Shown: positions 50,375-60,833 of the stretch, one piece after another | Numbering within the stretch: position 1 is the first letter of the stretch | Layout of the letters: the number at the start of each line of letters is the position of its first letter | Assembly (NCBI GenBank): GCA_946479285.1 | Contig: CAMLFH010000023.1 | Coordinates: forward strand, 3,679-67,678 | Source of the DNA: an uncultured Flavobacteriales bacterium | GTDB taxonomy: Bacteria > Bacteroidota > Bacteroidia > Flavobacteriales > Crocinitomicaceae | DNA: 64,000 nucleotides | Direction: 5' to 3' | Made by a program: the position numbers and the translations under genes | Notes under the pieces: model-generated | The model's database searches: none | Seen by the model: the letters and a program-made list of their open reading frames with translations, nothing else | Told to the model about the DNA's origin: nothing

Positions 50375-50776
50375 ATGAAACCATTCCTTCTGGGATTGAT
50401 GCTTCTAGTATCTTCTTCCACTTTTTCACAATTGGACAGCGTAAATGTTGAATTAAATTTCATTTCTGATTCACTATTAAATGCAGATTCGTTAATTATT
50501 CATCAAGGTACTTTCCAGGTTGGTCTTGAGGTAGGTGATCTAACTGATTTTGGAGCTGCTGTTGTCAAATTATATAACAATTATTCCGCTGAGCCACTTT
50601 CAATTTTCTATGCTTCAAAAGATGACATTTTAGCTCAGGGAATTTTTTCAAATGAAAAGATACTTATCCATTTTCCAAACCTGGATTCCACTATGCACTA
50701 TTTGATTTCAGTCAATGTCCAAAATTCATTCATGGCATATTTGCCATCAATATCAGCTCATTATCAACCGAATTAA
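50375..50776 (+). CDS. Small secreted protein of unknown function, 133 aa
   Basis: MKPFLLGLMLLVSSSTFSQ is a signal peptide; the ATG at 50375 is chosen because an in-frame codon 23 residues earlier would precede the signal. The mature part has short beta-like stretches (SLIIHQGTFQVGLEVGDLTD, FGAAVVKLYNNYSAEPLSIF) and no recognisable motif. It is the first gene of the plus-strand operon and its stop is 8 bases before the next start. It is probably exported, function unknown. Confidence 0.6.
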   Translation: MKPFLLGLMLLVSSSTFSQLDSVNVELNFISDSLLNADSLIIHQGTFQVGLEVGDLTDFGAAVVKLYNNYSAEPLSIFYASKDDILAQGIFSNEKILIHFPNLDSTMHYLISVNVQNSFMAYLPSISAHYQPN

Positions 50777-50783
50777 CAAAATC

Positions 50784-52523
50784 ATGAAGAACTATTTTCT
50801 AGTATTACTTTATCTGTTTTTATGTAACGGCACCTCTTATTGTCAAATTACTGTTTATCCGGCAATTTTGGAGGATTCCTATACTTTAAACAGTCCTTTA
50901 ACTGTAGGATCAAATTACGGATCAGATCCAGCATTAACTGTACATGTAGTGACAGCAAGTACCCGATACTATAGATCATTTTTAAAATACGATTTCGGTG
51001 GTATTCCCACAAATGCTATTATCATTTCTGCAAAAATACAGCTAACTCCTATTGGAACTGAAAACATTACCAGTCCATCATCTACGGAATTAACTGTAGA
51101 TTTTTGCAATACCAGCTGGGGAGAGTTTACCCTCACTCATAATACTGGAATCTCCAATAATACAATTTTCACCTCTGTCTCTTCTTCAAATTTAGTATCC
51201 GGTAAACGGGAATTAGAGGTAAAGGATTTTGTACAGGCAATTGTTTCATTACGTGCTCCAAATAATGGATTCCGAATTCGCAGAAACCCTGAAAGTACAG
51301 CTACTTTAGTTGCTCAATACCATTCCAGGCAAGCATCTGATTCCACGAAGCATCCTAAAATGGTCCTTCAGTATTATATTCCTGCATCTGTTAGTTCAGC
51401 TGCTATAGTGCTTCCTACCACAACCACATCCGGAAACGGATCGATCTCTCCTACAATAATTAATGGTACATCCGGTACAAAAACCTATCAGTGGTACAAT
51501 TCATCACTGACTGCAATCTCAGGGGCTATAAATTTAAATTTGACAGGTCAAAATCCAGGCTGGTACGGATTAAAAGTGACGGGAGCAGGAGATCCCGGTG
51601 ATGTGACATATCATGCTTTTCTACTTGGTGTTAAATGCTCCACGATCAATGTTACATTTGCACCTGACGGAAATTATATAGACGACACTTATATGATTAA
51701 TAATGTCACTGGTTCCGGAACTACAGCAATATTCAACACCCAAGTAAATAATGGTGGTGCAGGAGCTTTACCTGCCAGTGAAAATATTAGTCCTATGACA
51801 ACCGAAGGTTTGCTAAAATTTCGTTTGTGGTTTGACCCGAATTTAACAGTCAATTCTGCAAACCTAACATTGTATGGAAACGGACATGCTCCGACCGATC
51901 GAGCAAATGATTCCTATCTGAAGCTGGTAAATACTCCTTGGACAGAGACCTCCGTTGCTTATACGAACAAACCTACATCCCTTACAAGTCCATCCGTAAC
52001 GATTAATTCAATTGCAGCGGGAAATGGCAATGCTACTGTGAATATTGCAAGTTTGGTAAACAATTGGAAATTGAACAATCCTCAAAATTATGGGTGTCAT
52101 TTTCAGTTAACTTATTATGAAGGTACTACAACAAAAATGCAATTTAATTCATCCGATGCAGCAGCAGGTGTAAGACCTTCTCTGGTGTTGAATGTGACTT
52201 CCAATGATTGCAGTACGAACAATAACCTGTACTACATTCCGAAAGAATACGTTGGCCCTGAAATTGCAGATTTACTAAGCACCAACAAAAAATTAAGGAT
52301 CCGTTACAAAGACTATTTTGATACGGATTTAAACCTTCAGTATTCTATCAAGGGAATTACAGATGACGCTGCGATTACGGGTCCGGTGGTTACAAAACCG
52401 GATCATACGAATTGGATTACAATCGATTTAACATCAGCAGGACTTACTACAGGAAACATCTACCTGCTGGAACTTATCGATAGCAGTGGAAAAAAAGAGT
52501 ATTTAAAATTTAAAGTAATCTAA
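50784..52523 (+). CDS. DNRLRE-domain secreted protein, 579 aa
   Basis: The signal peptide MKNYFLVLLYLFLCNGTSYC is followed by two DNRLRE beta domains (about 25-205: YTLNSPLTVGSNYGSDPALT, FLKYDFGGIPTNAIIISAKI; and about 315-480: LLKFRLWFDPNLTVNSANLT, NSYLKLVNTPWTETSVAYTN). A middle linker (about 215-300) and a C-terminal region with YIPKEYVGPEIADLLSTNKK and TGNIYLLELIDSSGKKEYLK close the protein. DNRLRE domains are common in extracellular proteins, sometimes with carbohydrate-active or RHS partners. A T9SS tail is not obvious, so it may use another route, such as the adjacent secretin system (inference). Confidence 0.75.
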   Translation: MKNYFLVLLYLFLCNGTSYCQITVYPAILEDSYTLNSPLTVGSNYGSDPALTVHVVTASTRYYRSFLKYDFGGIPTNAIIISAKIQLTPIGTENITSPSSTELTVDFCNTSWGEFTLTHNTGISNNTIFTSVSSSNLVSGKRELEVKDFVQAIVSLRAPNNGFRIRRNPESTATLVAQYHSRQASDSTKHPKMVLQYYIPASVSSAAIVLPTTTTSGNGSISPTIINGTSGTKTYQWYNSSLTAISGAINLNLTGQNPGWYGLKVTGAGDPGDVTYHAFLLGVKCSTINVTFAPDGNYIDDTYMINNVTGSGTTAIFNTQVNNGGAGALPASENISPMTTEGLLKFRLWFDPNLTVNSANLTLYGNGHAPTDRANDSYLKLVNTPWTETSVAYTNKPTSLTSPSVTINSIAAGNGNATVNIASLVNNWKLNNPQNYGCHFQLTYYEGTTTKMQFNSSDAAAGVRPSLVLNVTSNDCSTNNNLYYIPKEYVGPEIADLLSTNKKLRIRYKDYFDTDLNLQYSIKGITDDAAITGPVVTKPDHTNWITIDLTSAGLTTGNIYLLELIDSSGKKEYLKFKVI

Positions 52524-52525
52524 TA

Positions 52526-53017
52526 ATGAAGCGAATTACATTAATCGTGCTGGTTGCTGCATTAACTGCGGGAATTTCCGGACTGATCTGGTATTTTGGA
52601 TCCACGGAGGATCAAGTGCGTTATGTCTCTATGAGCAAATTGTATATGGAATCCGATTATTACAAAAAATTCCAAAAGGACTTAAAGGAAGTGGAAGCCA
52701 AGAGCAATAATGAGCTTTCTGAAATTCAAAAGGATATTCGTGAATACAAGGCAGCAAATGCAGATCCGAGTTTTATTAAAGAACTGGAAACTGAGCTTTT
52801 GAAAAAGCAAGAAGAATTGACCCTTCAATACCAGGAAAAATCCAAACAATTCGATGAAATTATCTGGGGAGAAATTAACCGTTCTATTTCAGAATACGGA
52901 AAAAAGCATGAGATTGATTTCATTCTGGGCGCTAAAGGAGACGGAAATATCATGTACGCGTCAGACAGATGCGATATTACCGATGAACTGATCAAATTTA
53001 TAAATCAGTCAAAATAA
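52526..53017 (+). CDS. Skp/OmpH-like membrane-anchored coiled-coil protein, 163 aa
   Basis: An N-terminal hydrophobic anchor (about 5-25, IVLVAALTAGISGLIWYFG) is followed by VRYVSMSKLYMESDYYKKFQ, the strand-helix start of OmpH/Skp, a long coiled coil (about 45-115, EIQKDIREYKAANADPSFIK) and the closing KKHEIDFILGAKGDGNIMYA, typical of OmpH C-terminal strands. OmpH/Skp proteins are periplasmic holdase chaperones for unfolded outer-membrane or exported proteins. Lying directly ahead of two giant exported proteins, it may be a dedicated chaperone (inference). It overlaps the next gene by one base (TAATG). Confidence 0.75.
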   Translation: MKRITLIVLVAALTAGISGLIWYFGSTEDQVRYVSMSKLYMESDYYKKFQKDLKEVEAKSNNELSEIQKDIREYKAANADPSFIKELETELLKKQEELTLQYQEKSKQFDEIIWGEINRSISEYGKKHEIDFILGAKGDGNIMYASDRCDITDELIKFINQSK

Positions 53018-53613
53018 TGAGCCGCCTCCTTTTTTTTTGCTGGTTCCTACCCTGTCTTAGTTTCATTTCTTATGATGAAAAAGAGCCCTATTCTGCCTTT
53101 AAGGATTGGTATTCTTCTAACAAAGAAATGCTTGCGTTTGAAACAGACTTTGACGGATTAAGTTACCACTTAAACTATAATCCGGTAGAGTTGAAACTCT
53201 TGTCTGCTATTTTAAGACAGGAAGTAAACGGAAAAAAGGAATTACAGGACTGGTATAAACAAAATGATTCATACGATGAATTTTCGTTTAAGATTTCCTC
53301 AACTGCTAAGGATTTATTGATTCAATACTCGGAAGATAAACAGGAATACAATCAAAAACTATTCTACCTGATTGAATCTGCACGCTATGATTTTTCAATA
53401 GTTCGGGAATTGGATACCATCATGCCAATCCACTACCAGTTTGAGAATAATTACGGAAATGCACCCTTCATAAGCATCTATGTTGCTTTCAAAAAAGCAT
53501 CGAAAAATAATCCGGTTAAAGAATTTCTATTCAATGACCAACTTTTTGGAAATCGCGTTATTCCAATTGATATCAAAAAATTAAACAACCTAAACATCCC
53601 TAAAATAAAGTAA
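53017..53613 (+). CDS. Exported protein of unknown function, 198 aa
   Basis: The N-terminus MSRLLFFCWFLPCLSFISY is hydrophobic with a plausible signal or lipoprotein-like end. The rest is helical (KDWYSSNKEMLAFETDFDGL, KELQDWYKQNDSYDEFSFKI) with a late IPIDIKKLNNLNIPKIK. No family was recognised. It is translationally coupled to the OmpH-like gene upstream, and its stop is 1 base from the giant gene start. Operon position suggests it helps in export or assembly of the giant protein. Confidence 0.6.
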   Translation: MSRLLFFCWFLPCLSFISYDEKEPYSAFKDWYSSNKEMLAFETDFDGLSYHLNYNPVELKLLSAILRQEVNGKKELQDWYKQNDSYDEFSFKISSTAKDLLIQYSEDKQEYNQKLFYLIESARYDFSIVRELDTIMPIHYQFENNYGNAPFISIYVAFKKASKNNPVKEFLFNDQLFGNRVIPIDIKKLNNLNIPKIK

Positions 53614-53614
53614 G

Positions 53615-56600
53615 ATGATGATCTTAAGAATTAGAGAAAACAAGTTTTTCAAAACCACCGTTTTTTTGCTGATTGTTCAGCTATTGACCGAATCACTAGG
53701 ACTCAATTATGTATTGGCTGGTGATGGAGGTCCAACACAACCGGAAGTTCATTCATTTGAACCCATGGGAACCACCCAGATGGTAGATCCGTTTACGGGA
53801 GATTTCACCTATAACATTCCCTTATTTAATCTTCCCGGACCGAATGGCGGATACCCGGTGAATTTAGCTTATCACAGCGGGGTACAAATGGACCAGGAAG
53901 CAAGCTGGGTTGGTTTGGGCTGGAATATTAACATGGGTACTATTAGCAGACAGGTGCGTAACCTGCCGGATGATTTCAGTAAGGACGTTGTAAAGATCAA
54001 AACGGATGAAAAACCAAACTGGACTATTCGTACAGGTTTGAAAGGCAGGTTTGAATTTGTAGGGATCGATCCACAGGAAGCAGCCCCTACCATTAGTGCC
54101 GGCATAGATTATTATTATAATAATTACCGTGGTTTTGGATATTCCACCGATTTTGGATTGAGCCTGAAACTCAGAAAAGTTAATGAACATGATGAGGGAT
54201 CTAAAGTGGCCGGTGACTTAGGATTCAACGTAAAATTAGATTCCAGGGAAGGTGTTAGCGGTAATATCATTTTGGGTGCAAGTCTAATGGACGGAGTATG
54301 CAGCAGCACAACGAAAAAATCAATAAGTGTATCAACCGGGTTTGATCGCAATGGTTGGCAGCGCAGTATTAATATTCAAGGATTAGCTGACGTGAAACGT
54401 GCTATAAAAAAGAAAAATCCGGAAGGTGTCAGTGCGGGGGTTACCGGAGGGAATTCATTGAGTTTTACTCAACCCCTGGTTCCTGTAACTACTCCTCAAT
54501 CAATGAAAGGAGGAAGCGGATCTGTTAATTTTGGCTTTGGGTTCAATACACCGGGGGTTTTGACAAAAATGAGTTTTTCAACAAGTTTCGAATTAAGCAA
54601 ACTGAAAAACAAAAACAAGGAAGTCAATTACTACGGCATTGGTTATCTCTATTTTCAAAACCAGGGAAGTGAGGAACCAGAAGATGAAAGACGGGTAAAA
54701 GATATTTCAACTGAAAATGACGGGCTGGTGCACAAAGATACCAGAAGACTTGCCATCCCTACCCTTACTTATGATAACTACAGCGTGACCGGGCAGGGAA
54801 TCGGTAATTCATTCCGCCCGCACAGAACAGATATTGGAAATGCCGAGACTCCTTACGTTCATTCTGAATTTCACGGTGGTGATCTTGGAGTAGAAGTTGC
54901 TATACCAAATGGAACAATAAGACTTGGGATTGATATTGGATATTCCTTCAGTGGTTCTACTGTTAAGCCCTGGCCTACCGGAACTACCGCAACAGCTTTT
55001 TCATATACAGATGCTTCGTTAATTCCATCCGCTTATTATAAAGTATACGGAGATCATGCACATGACGATCTTACCGCAAATTACGGTGCCAGAATTGCGA
55101 GTAATGAGCCACTAGCCTATGCAATCAATGAAGAGGACAATTTTTACAATGTTCAAAATCTGGATCAGCAGGGAAATGCAATCATTACAAATAATGTGCG
55201 GGCAACCAGAAGAAAGCGGGCTGAAGATATTGAACCCTTTACTAATAAGGCGATTATGGACGGTAATTATTCAGCCTCATTAATCCCTGAATTTGCATTG
55301 AAATATTACAATTCAAGTTCTTGGGCTGGATACAATAAATTAGAAGATTCATACTTTCAAAATTACGACGGTCTTAGATCAACACTCCCGGCACATCATA
55401 TTGGAGGGTATATTGCAACTAATAGTGATGGATTAAAATACGTATATGGTTTACCCGCGCAAAGCAAAAAAGAACGGGATGTAACATTTAGTGTCGCTGA
55501 AAATACAGGAATGCTGAATCAAACAACCACCGTTGCGGATCCAAGCAATTACAAACTGGAAGGTACTAATAAGTATTACAATTCTGTTGAAAAGGGCACT
55601 TATGCCCATTCTTACATGCTGACCTCTATTTTGGGAGAAGATTATGTGGATTTGGATAATGAAAAAGGGGCTTCAGACGGAGATTTGGGATATTGGGTCA
55701 AATTCAACTATTACAAGGCCTATGACAATTTCAAGTGGAAATCCCCTTATAAAGATGTCAATTACAGCAAGGGATATAAAACAAACTTCAAGGATGGTAC
55801 CGCAAATTACAGTTATGGAGAAAAAGAGGTCTGGTATGTCGCAACAGTAGAAACGAAAACACATGTGGCTGAGTTTATTCTTATGGATCGGGACGACTGT
55901 AAAGAACCAAGTGGTGAAGTCAATAATACAACCGGATCAAACAGTTATAAAAAACTGGATAAGATCAATATCTATTTGAAATCGGAACGCTATGCAAACG
56001 GATCTTTTAACGGATCTGCAAAACCGATTCAAACCTGTCATTTTCAATATTTCAGCAATACCACCAGTCTCTGCAAAGGTTCTCCTGATAACACAAACAG
56101 CAATGGAGGTAAGTTAACCCTGGAAAAAGTCTGGTTTACTTATCGGAATAATGCATCAGCAGCTACCAATCCGTATGTTTTTGAATACAATAAAACTGTT
56201 GGTGGGACAGAGATCACATATGACAAATTCTCAGTTGACAAATGGGGGAATTACAAACCCTTTACAAATGCTGATAATCCTTACGTGGATCCCTATGTTT
56301 CAAAATCAGTGATGGATGAGCGAGCTGGTTTATGGAACCTCAAAGCCATTAATCTGCCTTCCGGGGGCAGGTATGAAATCGACTATGAATCCGATACCTA
56401 TGCGTATGTGCAAAATGAAGTCGCCATGCAGATGTTCAAAATCAGCAGTATGAGCCCTTACAATGAGTCAATTGACGGTTTAATCAATTCCGGTCAAAAT
56501 GGTGATGCTGCATCAAGAAGGGTCTATTTCAAACTGGAAAAACCAATTCCAGTAACTACTTCACAGCAGCAAAAAGAACAAATGCGCAAGTACATCCGGG

Positions 56601-59600
56601 AAGGCGAATACTTATACTTTAAAGTCAATATTAACTTAACAAAGTCAAATGATTCCAAGGAAACTGTTGGTGGTTATTCACGTGTCGGTGATATTGATGT
56701 AGATGCAACCAGTGTGAGCGGAGGGAACTACTTGTGGGGGTATGTTGAACTGGAACCGCTCAAAGTAAATGGGGAATCTACAGAATACCACCCATTTACA
56801 GAAGTAGGAGCACGACACATTCGATACAATCAACCGGAAATCCTGGTCGATAATCTTCCGAATGCAGATATGGATGACCTGAACAAGGGTACTGCTATAT
56901 CTATTGCTACATCTATGGTCTCTACAATAGCCACTATTGGAAGTAAATTCAAGAAGTACACTAAATCTCTTTACAAAGATGGAGATGCACGCCTTTCAGG
57001 AATTGACCTGGACAACTCGTACCTAAGAATGCGTACACCCGACAAAGTGAAATTTGGTGGCGGGCACCGTGTGAAAGAAGTCCGGATTTATGACAACTGG
57101 GCAATATCTACCGCTTCGGGAGAAGCATCCAGCTACTACGGAACAGTTTATGAATACGATATAACCGATGCGAACGGGAATACGATCAGTTCAGGAGTAG
57201 CAACCTATGAACCTCTGGTTGGTGGGGACGAAAACCCAATGAGAAACCCGGTAAGAGGATGGGAAGACAAAAATGTACTTGCAAAGAATGTAGCGAACAC
57301 TTATACGGAAGATCCCGGAAATGAATCTATTTATCCCGGAGCTAGTGTTGGTTACAGCCAAGTGCGAATTCTGTCTAAAAATACAGCTGATAAAAAAAGC
57401 AATTTTTCCGGAAGTGCCATTCAGCATTACGGCGGTGTGACCGTTCAGGAATTCTTTACAGCTAAGGATTTCCCGATAATAAATAAAGTAACAGAACTCC
57501 AGCAAAACAAAACATTCCGTAAATCAAGACTAATAGTTCCTGCAATTTTTGCCAATGTAGATCGTTTGAGAATGGCAGCAACACAGGGATATTATACCGA
57601 ACTAAACGACATGCACGGAAAAGTGAAAGGGGGGAAAGAACTGGCCTTAGTAGTTGCTGATAACTCAAACGGATACGAAGAACAAGTTATTTCTTCCGTA
57701 GAGTACGATTACTTTGATGAAGAAAAACTAACCACGAATCGCGCTGGTGAAACTTTCATTACGCGAACACTGAAAAACGAAGTAGATATTTTGTTTACCG
57801 ATAACGACCCCAATCTCAGTAATTTGGGGAATGCAAAAATTTTACCAGGAACACTCGCAACCGATATTGAATTTGTTCCAAGAACCCAATATGTCAATAA
57901 GAAAAACATCTCCGGATCAATTAACTTAAACTTTGAGTTCATAACTCCCATACCATTATTTTATCCGATACCTTATTTTAACTGGCAGGAAGAAAAAGTT
58001 GGAACAGTTGTTACCAATAAAGTAGTGAACAAATCAGGTTTATTAAGCAAGATAACTGCTATCCAGGAAGGGTCAAAAGTAGAAACACAAAACCTGGTTT
58101 TTGATGATTTGACAGGTGCTCCGCTCCTTACTACAGTAACCAATGATTATGGAGACAAAATCTACAACTACTCGATTTTAGCACGAGACATTTATAACAG
58201 GACTGGTGCATCCTATCAGAATATCGGTAAATCAGCATACTTAACAACTCCCCAAACATTGACAAACGGGATCCAGGAAATTACTTTGCAAACCCCTGCT
58301 AACGGAGTCATTTTTGTGAAGGGTGATCGACTGATGTTGATTCCGGTTGTACCTGATTTACCCGGTTCATCTGTTTATATAGAAGATACCGGCAGACCCA
58401 AACTATTAGCCCGATATGCGGATCAATCAGGAAATAATTTACAATTAGAAGTTTCCCAGGCAATGACCGGAACGTTTTATCAGGCGGTTATCATTCAATC
58501 CGGAAGGAAGAATAACCTGACTACACCAGTATCATCTATTATAGCACTCTCTGATCCTACAAAGAATAGAGAAGTAATTACCTGTGCTAATAATACTCCC
58601 GGCCTTCCCGATCTGATGACTTTTCAAATGCGGAAAATCGATAATGTGATCGGAATTTCGGCATCAGAATTGGGTGAATATTGGTATAAAGATACCCGTC
58701 AGATAACGGGAACTCCTTCTACCTGGTATAATAATGCGTTCTATTCCAAAGGATTCGGAGGAAACTTTAATCCGATCCGAAATTATGCTTACATCGCTGA
58801 CCGTACTCAAAGTGCCAATGTTAACCTAAAATTAGATGGTGTCATGAACGATGTGCCATTATTTAATTTTGAATCCATCCTGGTGCAGCCATCCTCAAAC
58901 GAATGCAAATCCAACTGGCGTATGACCGATCAGATTACTTTGATGAATCCTTCAAGCAATGCAATTGAAAGTAAAAACACTTTAAACACTTTTTCAGCTT
59001 CCTTGTATGGAAGAAATGGGATTGAACCGATTGCTGTTGCAGGAAATGCAAAAACCGCAGAGATCGGATTTGAAAGTTTCGAAGAATATACTACCACTGC
59101 TATAGATATTGATGCAAATTCCACCAACAACCTGAATTTTTACTCAACAAATACGAATTCCGGTGCAACTGTACGAATGGAAAACCGGTTTGATATGAGA
59201 GGAACAGGAGGATACGGTTCCATTACAGCACCTGCATCATTCTCAGCATCAGACTATAACAGCTATGTAGTTCGGATTCATTTCGATGCATTTATCGAAG
59301 CTTCATCCGGAACCTTTTTTCCGAAAGAAGAACGTTTGGTGCGATTGAACGCATCTGATCTAACCATAACAGGAACTTCCATTTCATTCACCCAGACTAA
59401 TAATCTATTCAATATCCCTGAACAGTTCAGACGGGCTTGGAGAGGAGAAATATTCCTAGGAAAAACAGTTCCAAATCCCGGGCCAAGCGGGGGAGCCAAC
59501 CTCATTCAACTTTTCAATGGAAAAGGACATACCGGAGATAAGTCTCTAAAGGTTTCAAATTCAACAGGAGCGATTTTCCTCCAACGAAGATTAAATCTTA

Positions 59601-60121
59601 CAGAAGGAAAAGAATACCAGTTTTCGGGATGGTTTAGTACTGAAAACAACCTTTCATTGCAAACTTTACACAACAGCACTGAGTATTTTATGCAGCCCTT
59701 TAAGGTGGAATTTATGGATGCTTCCAATGCTGTGCTTAGTAGTGTTACATACAAAGAAGCTGACATCTTGCAGGGAACTTTTATTGATGAGTGGCAAAAA
59801 TTCACACTAAACTTCACCATGCCTGCTGGTGCCAAATATGTACGTTTTACACTTCCGCTTGCAAAAGAAGTTAATGTTGGAAATGGTGAGTTTGTACAGT
59901 ATTCCCTCTTTGATGACTTGCGTGTACAACCGCGTGATGCAGGAATGAGCACTTATGTGTACAACAATGAAAATCAGCGCCTGGAAGCCGAACTGGATGA
60001 GAACAACTATGCTACGTTCTATTACTACAATGGAGAAGGACAATTATTCCTGGTGAAGCGTGAGACTGAAAAGGGGATTATAACAGTACAAGAATCCAGA
60101 ACATCACTTAAAAGAGAGTAA
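53615..60121 (+). CDS. Giant RHS/SpvB-like exported protein, 2168 aa
   Basis: After a signal-anchor (about 8-36, KTTVFLLIVQLLTESLGLNY), VDPFTGDFTYNIPLFNLPGP and GGYPVNLAYHSGVQMDQEAS, then WVGLGWNIN, match the SpvB/TcB/RHS N-terminal motif in which a beta shell begins. Long Gly/Ser/Tyr-rich beta sequence follows to about 1500. Around 1900-2090 there is a CBM-like jellyroll (GHTGDKSLKVSNSTGAIFLQ, EFMDASNAVLSSVTYKEADI). The last residues hold only two YD-like repeats (YVYNNENQRLEAELDENNYA, TFYYYNGEGQLFLVKRETEK). There is no RHS core domain or C-terminal toxin, so this chain is an N-terminal half. It is 1 base from its upstream neighbour. Confidence 0.8.
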   Translation: MMILRIRENKFFKTTVFLLIVQLLTESLGLNYVLAGDGGPTQPEVHSFEPMGTTQMVDPFTGDFTYNIPLFNLPGPNGGYPVNLAYHSGVQMDQEASWVGLGWNINMGTISRQVRNLPDDFSKDVVKIKTDEKPNWTIRTGLKGRFEFVGIDPQEAAPTISAGIDYYYNNYRGFGYSTDFGLSLKLRKVNEHDEGSKVAGDLGFNVKLDSREGVSGNIILGASLMDGVCSSTTKKSISVSTGFDRNGWQRSINIQGLADVKRAIKKKNPEGVSAGVTGGNSLSFTQPLVPVTTPQSMKGGSGSVNFGFGFNTPGVLTKMSFSTSFELSKLKNKNKEVNYYGIGYLYFQNQGSEEPEDERRVKDISTENDGLVHKDTRRLAIPTLTYDNYSVTGQGIGNSFRPHRTDIGNAETPYVHSEFHGGDLGVEVAIPNGTIRLGIDIGYSFSGSTVKPWPTGTTATAFSYTDASLIPSAYYKVYGDHAHDDLTANYGARIASNEPLAYAINEEDNFYNVQNLDQQGNAIITNNVRATRRKRAEDIEPFTNKAIMDGNYSASLIPEFALKYYNSSSWAGYNKLEDSYFQNYDGLRSTLPAHHIGGYIATNSDGLKYVYGLPAQSKKERDVTFSVAENTGMLNQTTTVADPSNYKLEGTNKYYNSVEKGTYAHSYMLTSILGEDYVDLDNEKGASDGDLGYWVKFNYYKAYDNFKWKSPYKDVNYSKGYKTNFKDGTANYSYGEKEVWYVATVETKTHVAEFILMDRDDCKEPSGEVNNTTGSNSYKKLDKINIYLKSERYANGSFNGSAKPIQTCHFQYFSNTTSLCKGSPDNTNSNGGKLTLEKVWFTYRNNASAATNPYVFEYNKTVGGTEITYDKFSVDKWGNYKPFTNADNPYVDPYVSKSVMDERAGLWNLKAINLPSGGRYEIDYESDTYAYVQNEVAMQMFKISSMSPYNESIDGLINSGQNGDAASRRVYFKLEKPIPVTTSQQQKEQMRKYIREGEYLYFKVNINLTKSNDSKETVGGYSRVGDIDVDATSVSGGNYLWGYVELEPLKVNGESTEYHPFTEVGARHIRYNQPEILVDNLPNADMDDLNKGTAISIATSMVSTIATIGSKFKKYTKSLYKDGDARLSGIDLDNSYLRMRTPDKVKFGGGHRVKEVRIYDNWAISTASGEASSYYGTVYEYDITDANGNTISSGVATYEPLVGGDENPMRNPVRGWEDKNVLAKNVANTYTEDPGNESIYPGASVGYSQVRILSKNTADKKSNFSGSAIQHYGGVTVQEFFTAKDFPIINKVTELQQNKTFRKSRLIVPAIFANVDRLRMAATQGYYTELNDMHGKVKGGKELALVVADNSNGYEEQVISSVEYDYFDEEKLTTNRAGETFITRTLKNEVDILFTDNDPNLSNLGNAKILPGTLATDIEFVPRTQYVNKKNISGSINLNFEFITPIPLFYPIPYFNWQEEKVGTVVTNKVVNKSGLLSKITAIQEGSKVETQNLVFDDLTGAPLLTTVTNDYGDKIYNYSILARDIYNRTGASYQNIGKSAYLTTPQTLTNGIQEITLQTPANGVIFVKGDRLMLIPVVPDLPGSSVYIEDTGRPKLLARYADQSGNNLQLEVSQAMTGTFYQAVIIQSGRKNNLTTPVSSIIALSDPTKNREVITCANNTPGLPDLMTFQMRKIDNVIGISASELGEYWYKDTRQITGTPSTWYNNAFYSKGFGGNFNPIRNYAYIADRTQSANVNLKLDGVMNDVPLFNFESILVQPSSNECKSNWRMTDQITLMNPSSNAIESKNTLNTFSASLYGRNGIEPIAVAGNAKTAEIGFESFEEYTTTAIDIDANSTNNLNFYSTNTNSGATVRMENRFDMRGTGGYGSITAPASFSASDYNSYVVRIHFDAFIEASSGTFFPKEERLVRLNASDLTITGTSISFTQTNNLFNIPEQFRRAWRGEIFLGKTVPNPGPSGGANLIQLFNGKGHTGDKSLKVSNSTGAIFLQRRLNLTEGKEYQFSGWFSTENNLSLQTLHNSTEYFMQPFKVEFMDASNAVLSSVTYKEADILQGTFIDEWQKFTLNFTMPAGAKYVRFTLPLAKEVNVGNGEFVQYSLFDDLRVQPRDAGMSTYVYNNENQRLEAELDENNYATFYYYNGEGQLFLVKRETEKGIITVQESRTSLKRE

Positions 60122-60123
60122 AT

Positions 60124-60819
60124 ATGAAAAGCATAAGTATTTTATTGGTGTTTTTTGGATTTGTTTTTCATTCTCAGGGACAAGAGCTGGTTTCTGAGTT
60201 CAAGACCATGTATTCCAAACTTGAAAAGCTCCGGAACTTTCGGTTCGAGGTCAAATACTCGACCAATGACACAACCGGAATTGATGACGAGGGAGTAGTA
60301 AGCGTATTGGTTACTCCCAAAGGATATTTTTATCAAACCGGATTTTGTGAAATATTGATTAATGAAAATCATACGATTTTGATTAACGATGAAGACCGGA
60401 TGATCATCTATTCAGACAACAAGAAACTGAACAAAAAGGAAGAGAAAATGACATTTTCAAATCTTCTGCAGGGAGTTGATACATTGGTCTCTTCCGCAGA
60501 TTCCATTTATTTTTCATTTGACGGCCTGGAACGAGTCTACTATCTTCGCTTTTCCAACCAATACTTTGAACTGGTAGAATTACGTTTTTCCGGCGATATG
60601 TTGAAACATATTGACTATTACTACAATGAGGCTATGGTCGAGGTTGCCGGAATGAAAGCAAGCAATGATATTAAGCTTATCGAAAATCCGGAATATGAAG
60701 AAGCTATATTTACCAGCGAATTTTATTTTACCTATCAGAACAAAAAGAATATTCCTACAGAAACCTTTTCCGGTTATGGGATCACTTATAACGAATCAAC
60801 CGAAGATCTATTAAAATAA
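60124..60819 (+). CDS. LolA-like exported protein of unknown function, 231 aa
   Basis: The signal peptide MKSISILLVFFGFVFHSQGQ is followed by strands such as FRFEVKYSTNDTTGIDDEGV, VLVTPKGYFYQTGFCEILIN and HTILINDEDRMIIYSDNKKL, and later ELRFSGDMLKHIDYYYNEAM. The order (amphipathic strands with a ring of aromatic and Lys/Asp positions) vaguely resembles LolA/LolB-like outer-membrane lipoprotein carriers, but no diagnostic residue is visible. It starts 3 bases after the giant gene stop, so it is co-transcribed. It might act on the folding or lipid anchoring of the giant proteins (inference). Confidence 0.5.
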   Translation: MKSISILLVFFGFVFHSQGQELVSEFKTMYSKLEKLRNFRFEVKYSTNDTTGIDDEGVVSVLVTPKGYFYQTGFCEILINENHTILINDEDRMIIYSDNKKLNKKEEKMTFSNLLQGVDTLVSSADSIYFSFDGLERVYYLRFSNQYFELVELRFSGDMLKHIDYYYNEAMVEVAGMKASNDIKLIENPEYEEAIFTSEFYFTYQNKKNIPTETFSGYGITYNESTEDLLK

Positions 60820-60833
60820 CAACCTGAATCAAC

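Noticed and set aside
53615..60121. Complete Tc/RHS toxin in one chain
   Set aside because: It lacks an RHS core domain and a variable toxic C-terminus; it ends shortly after two YD-like repeats.
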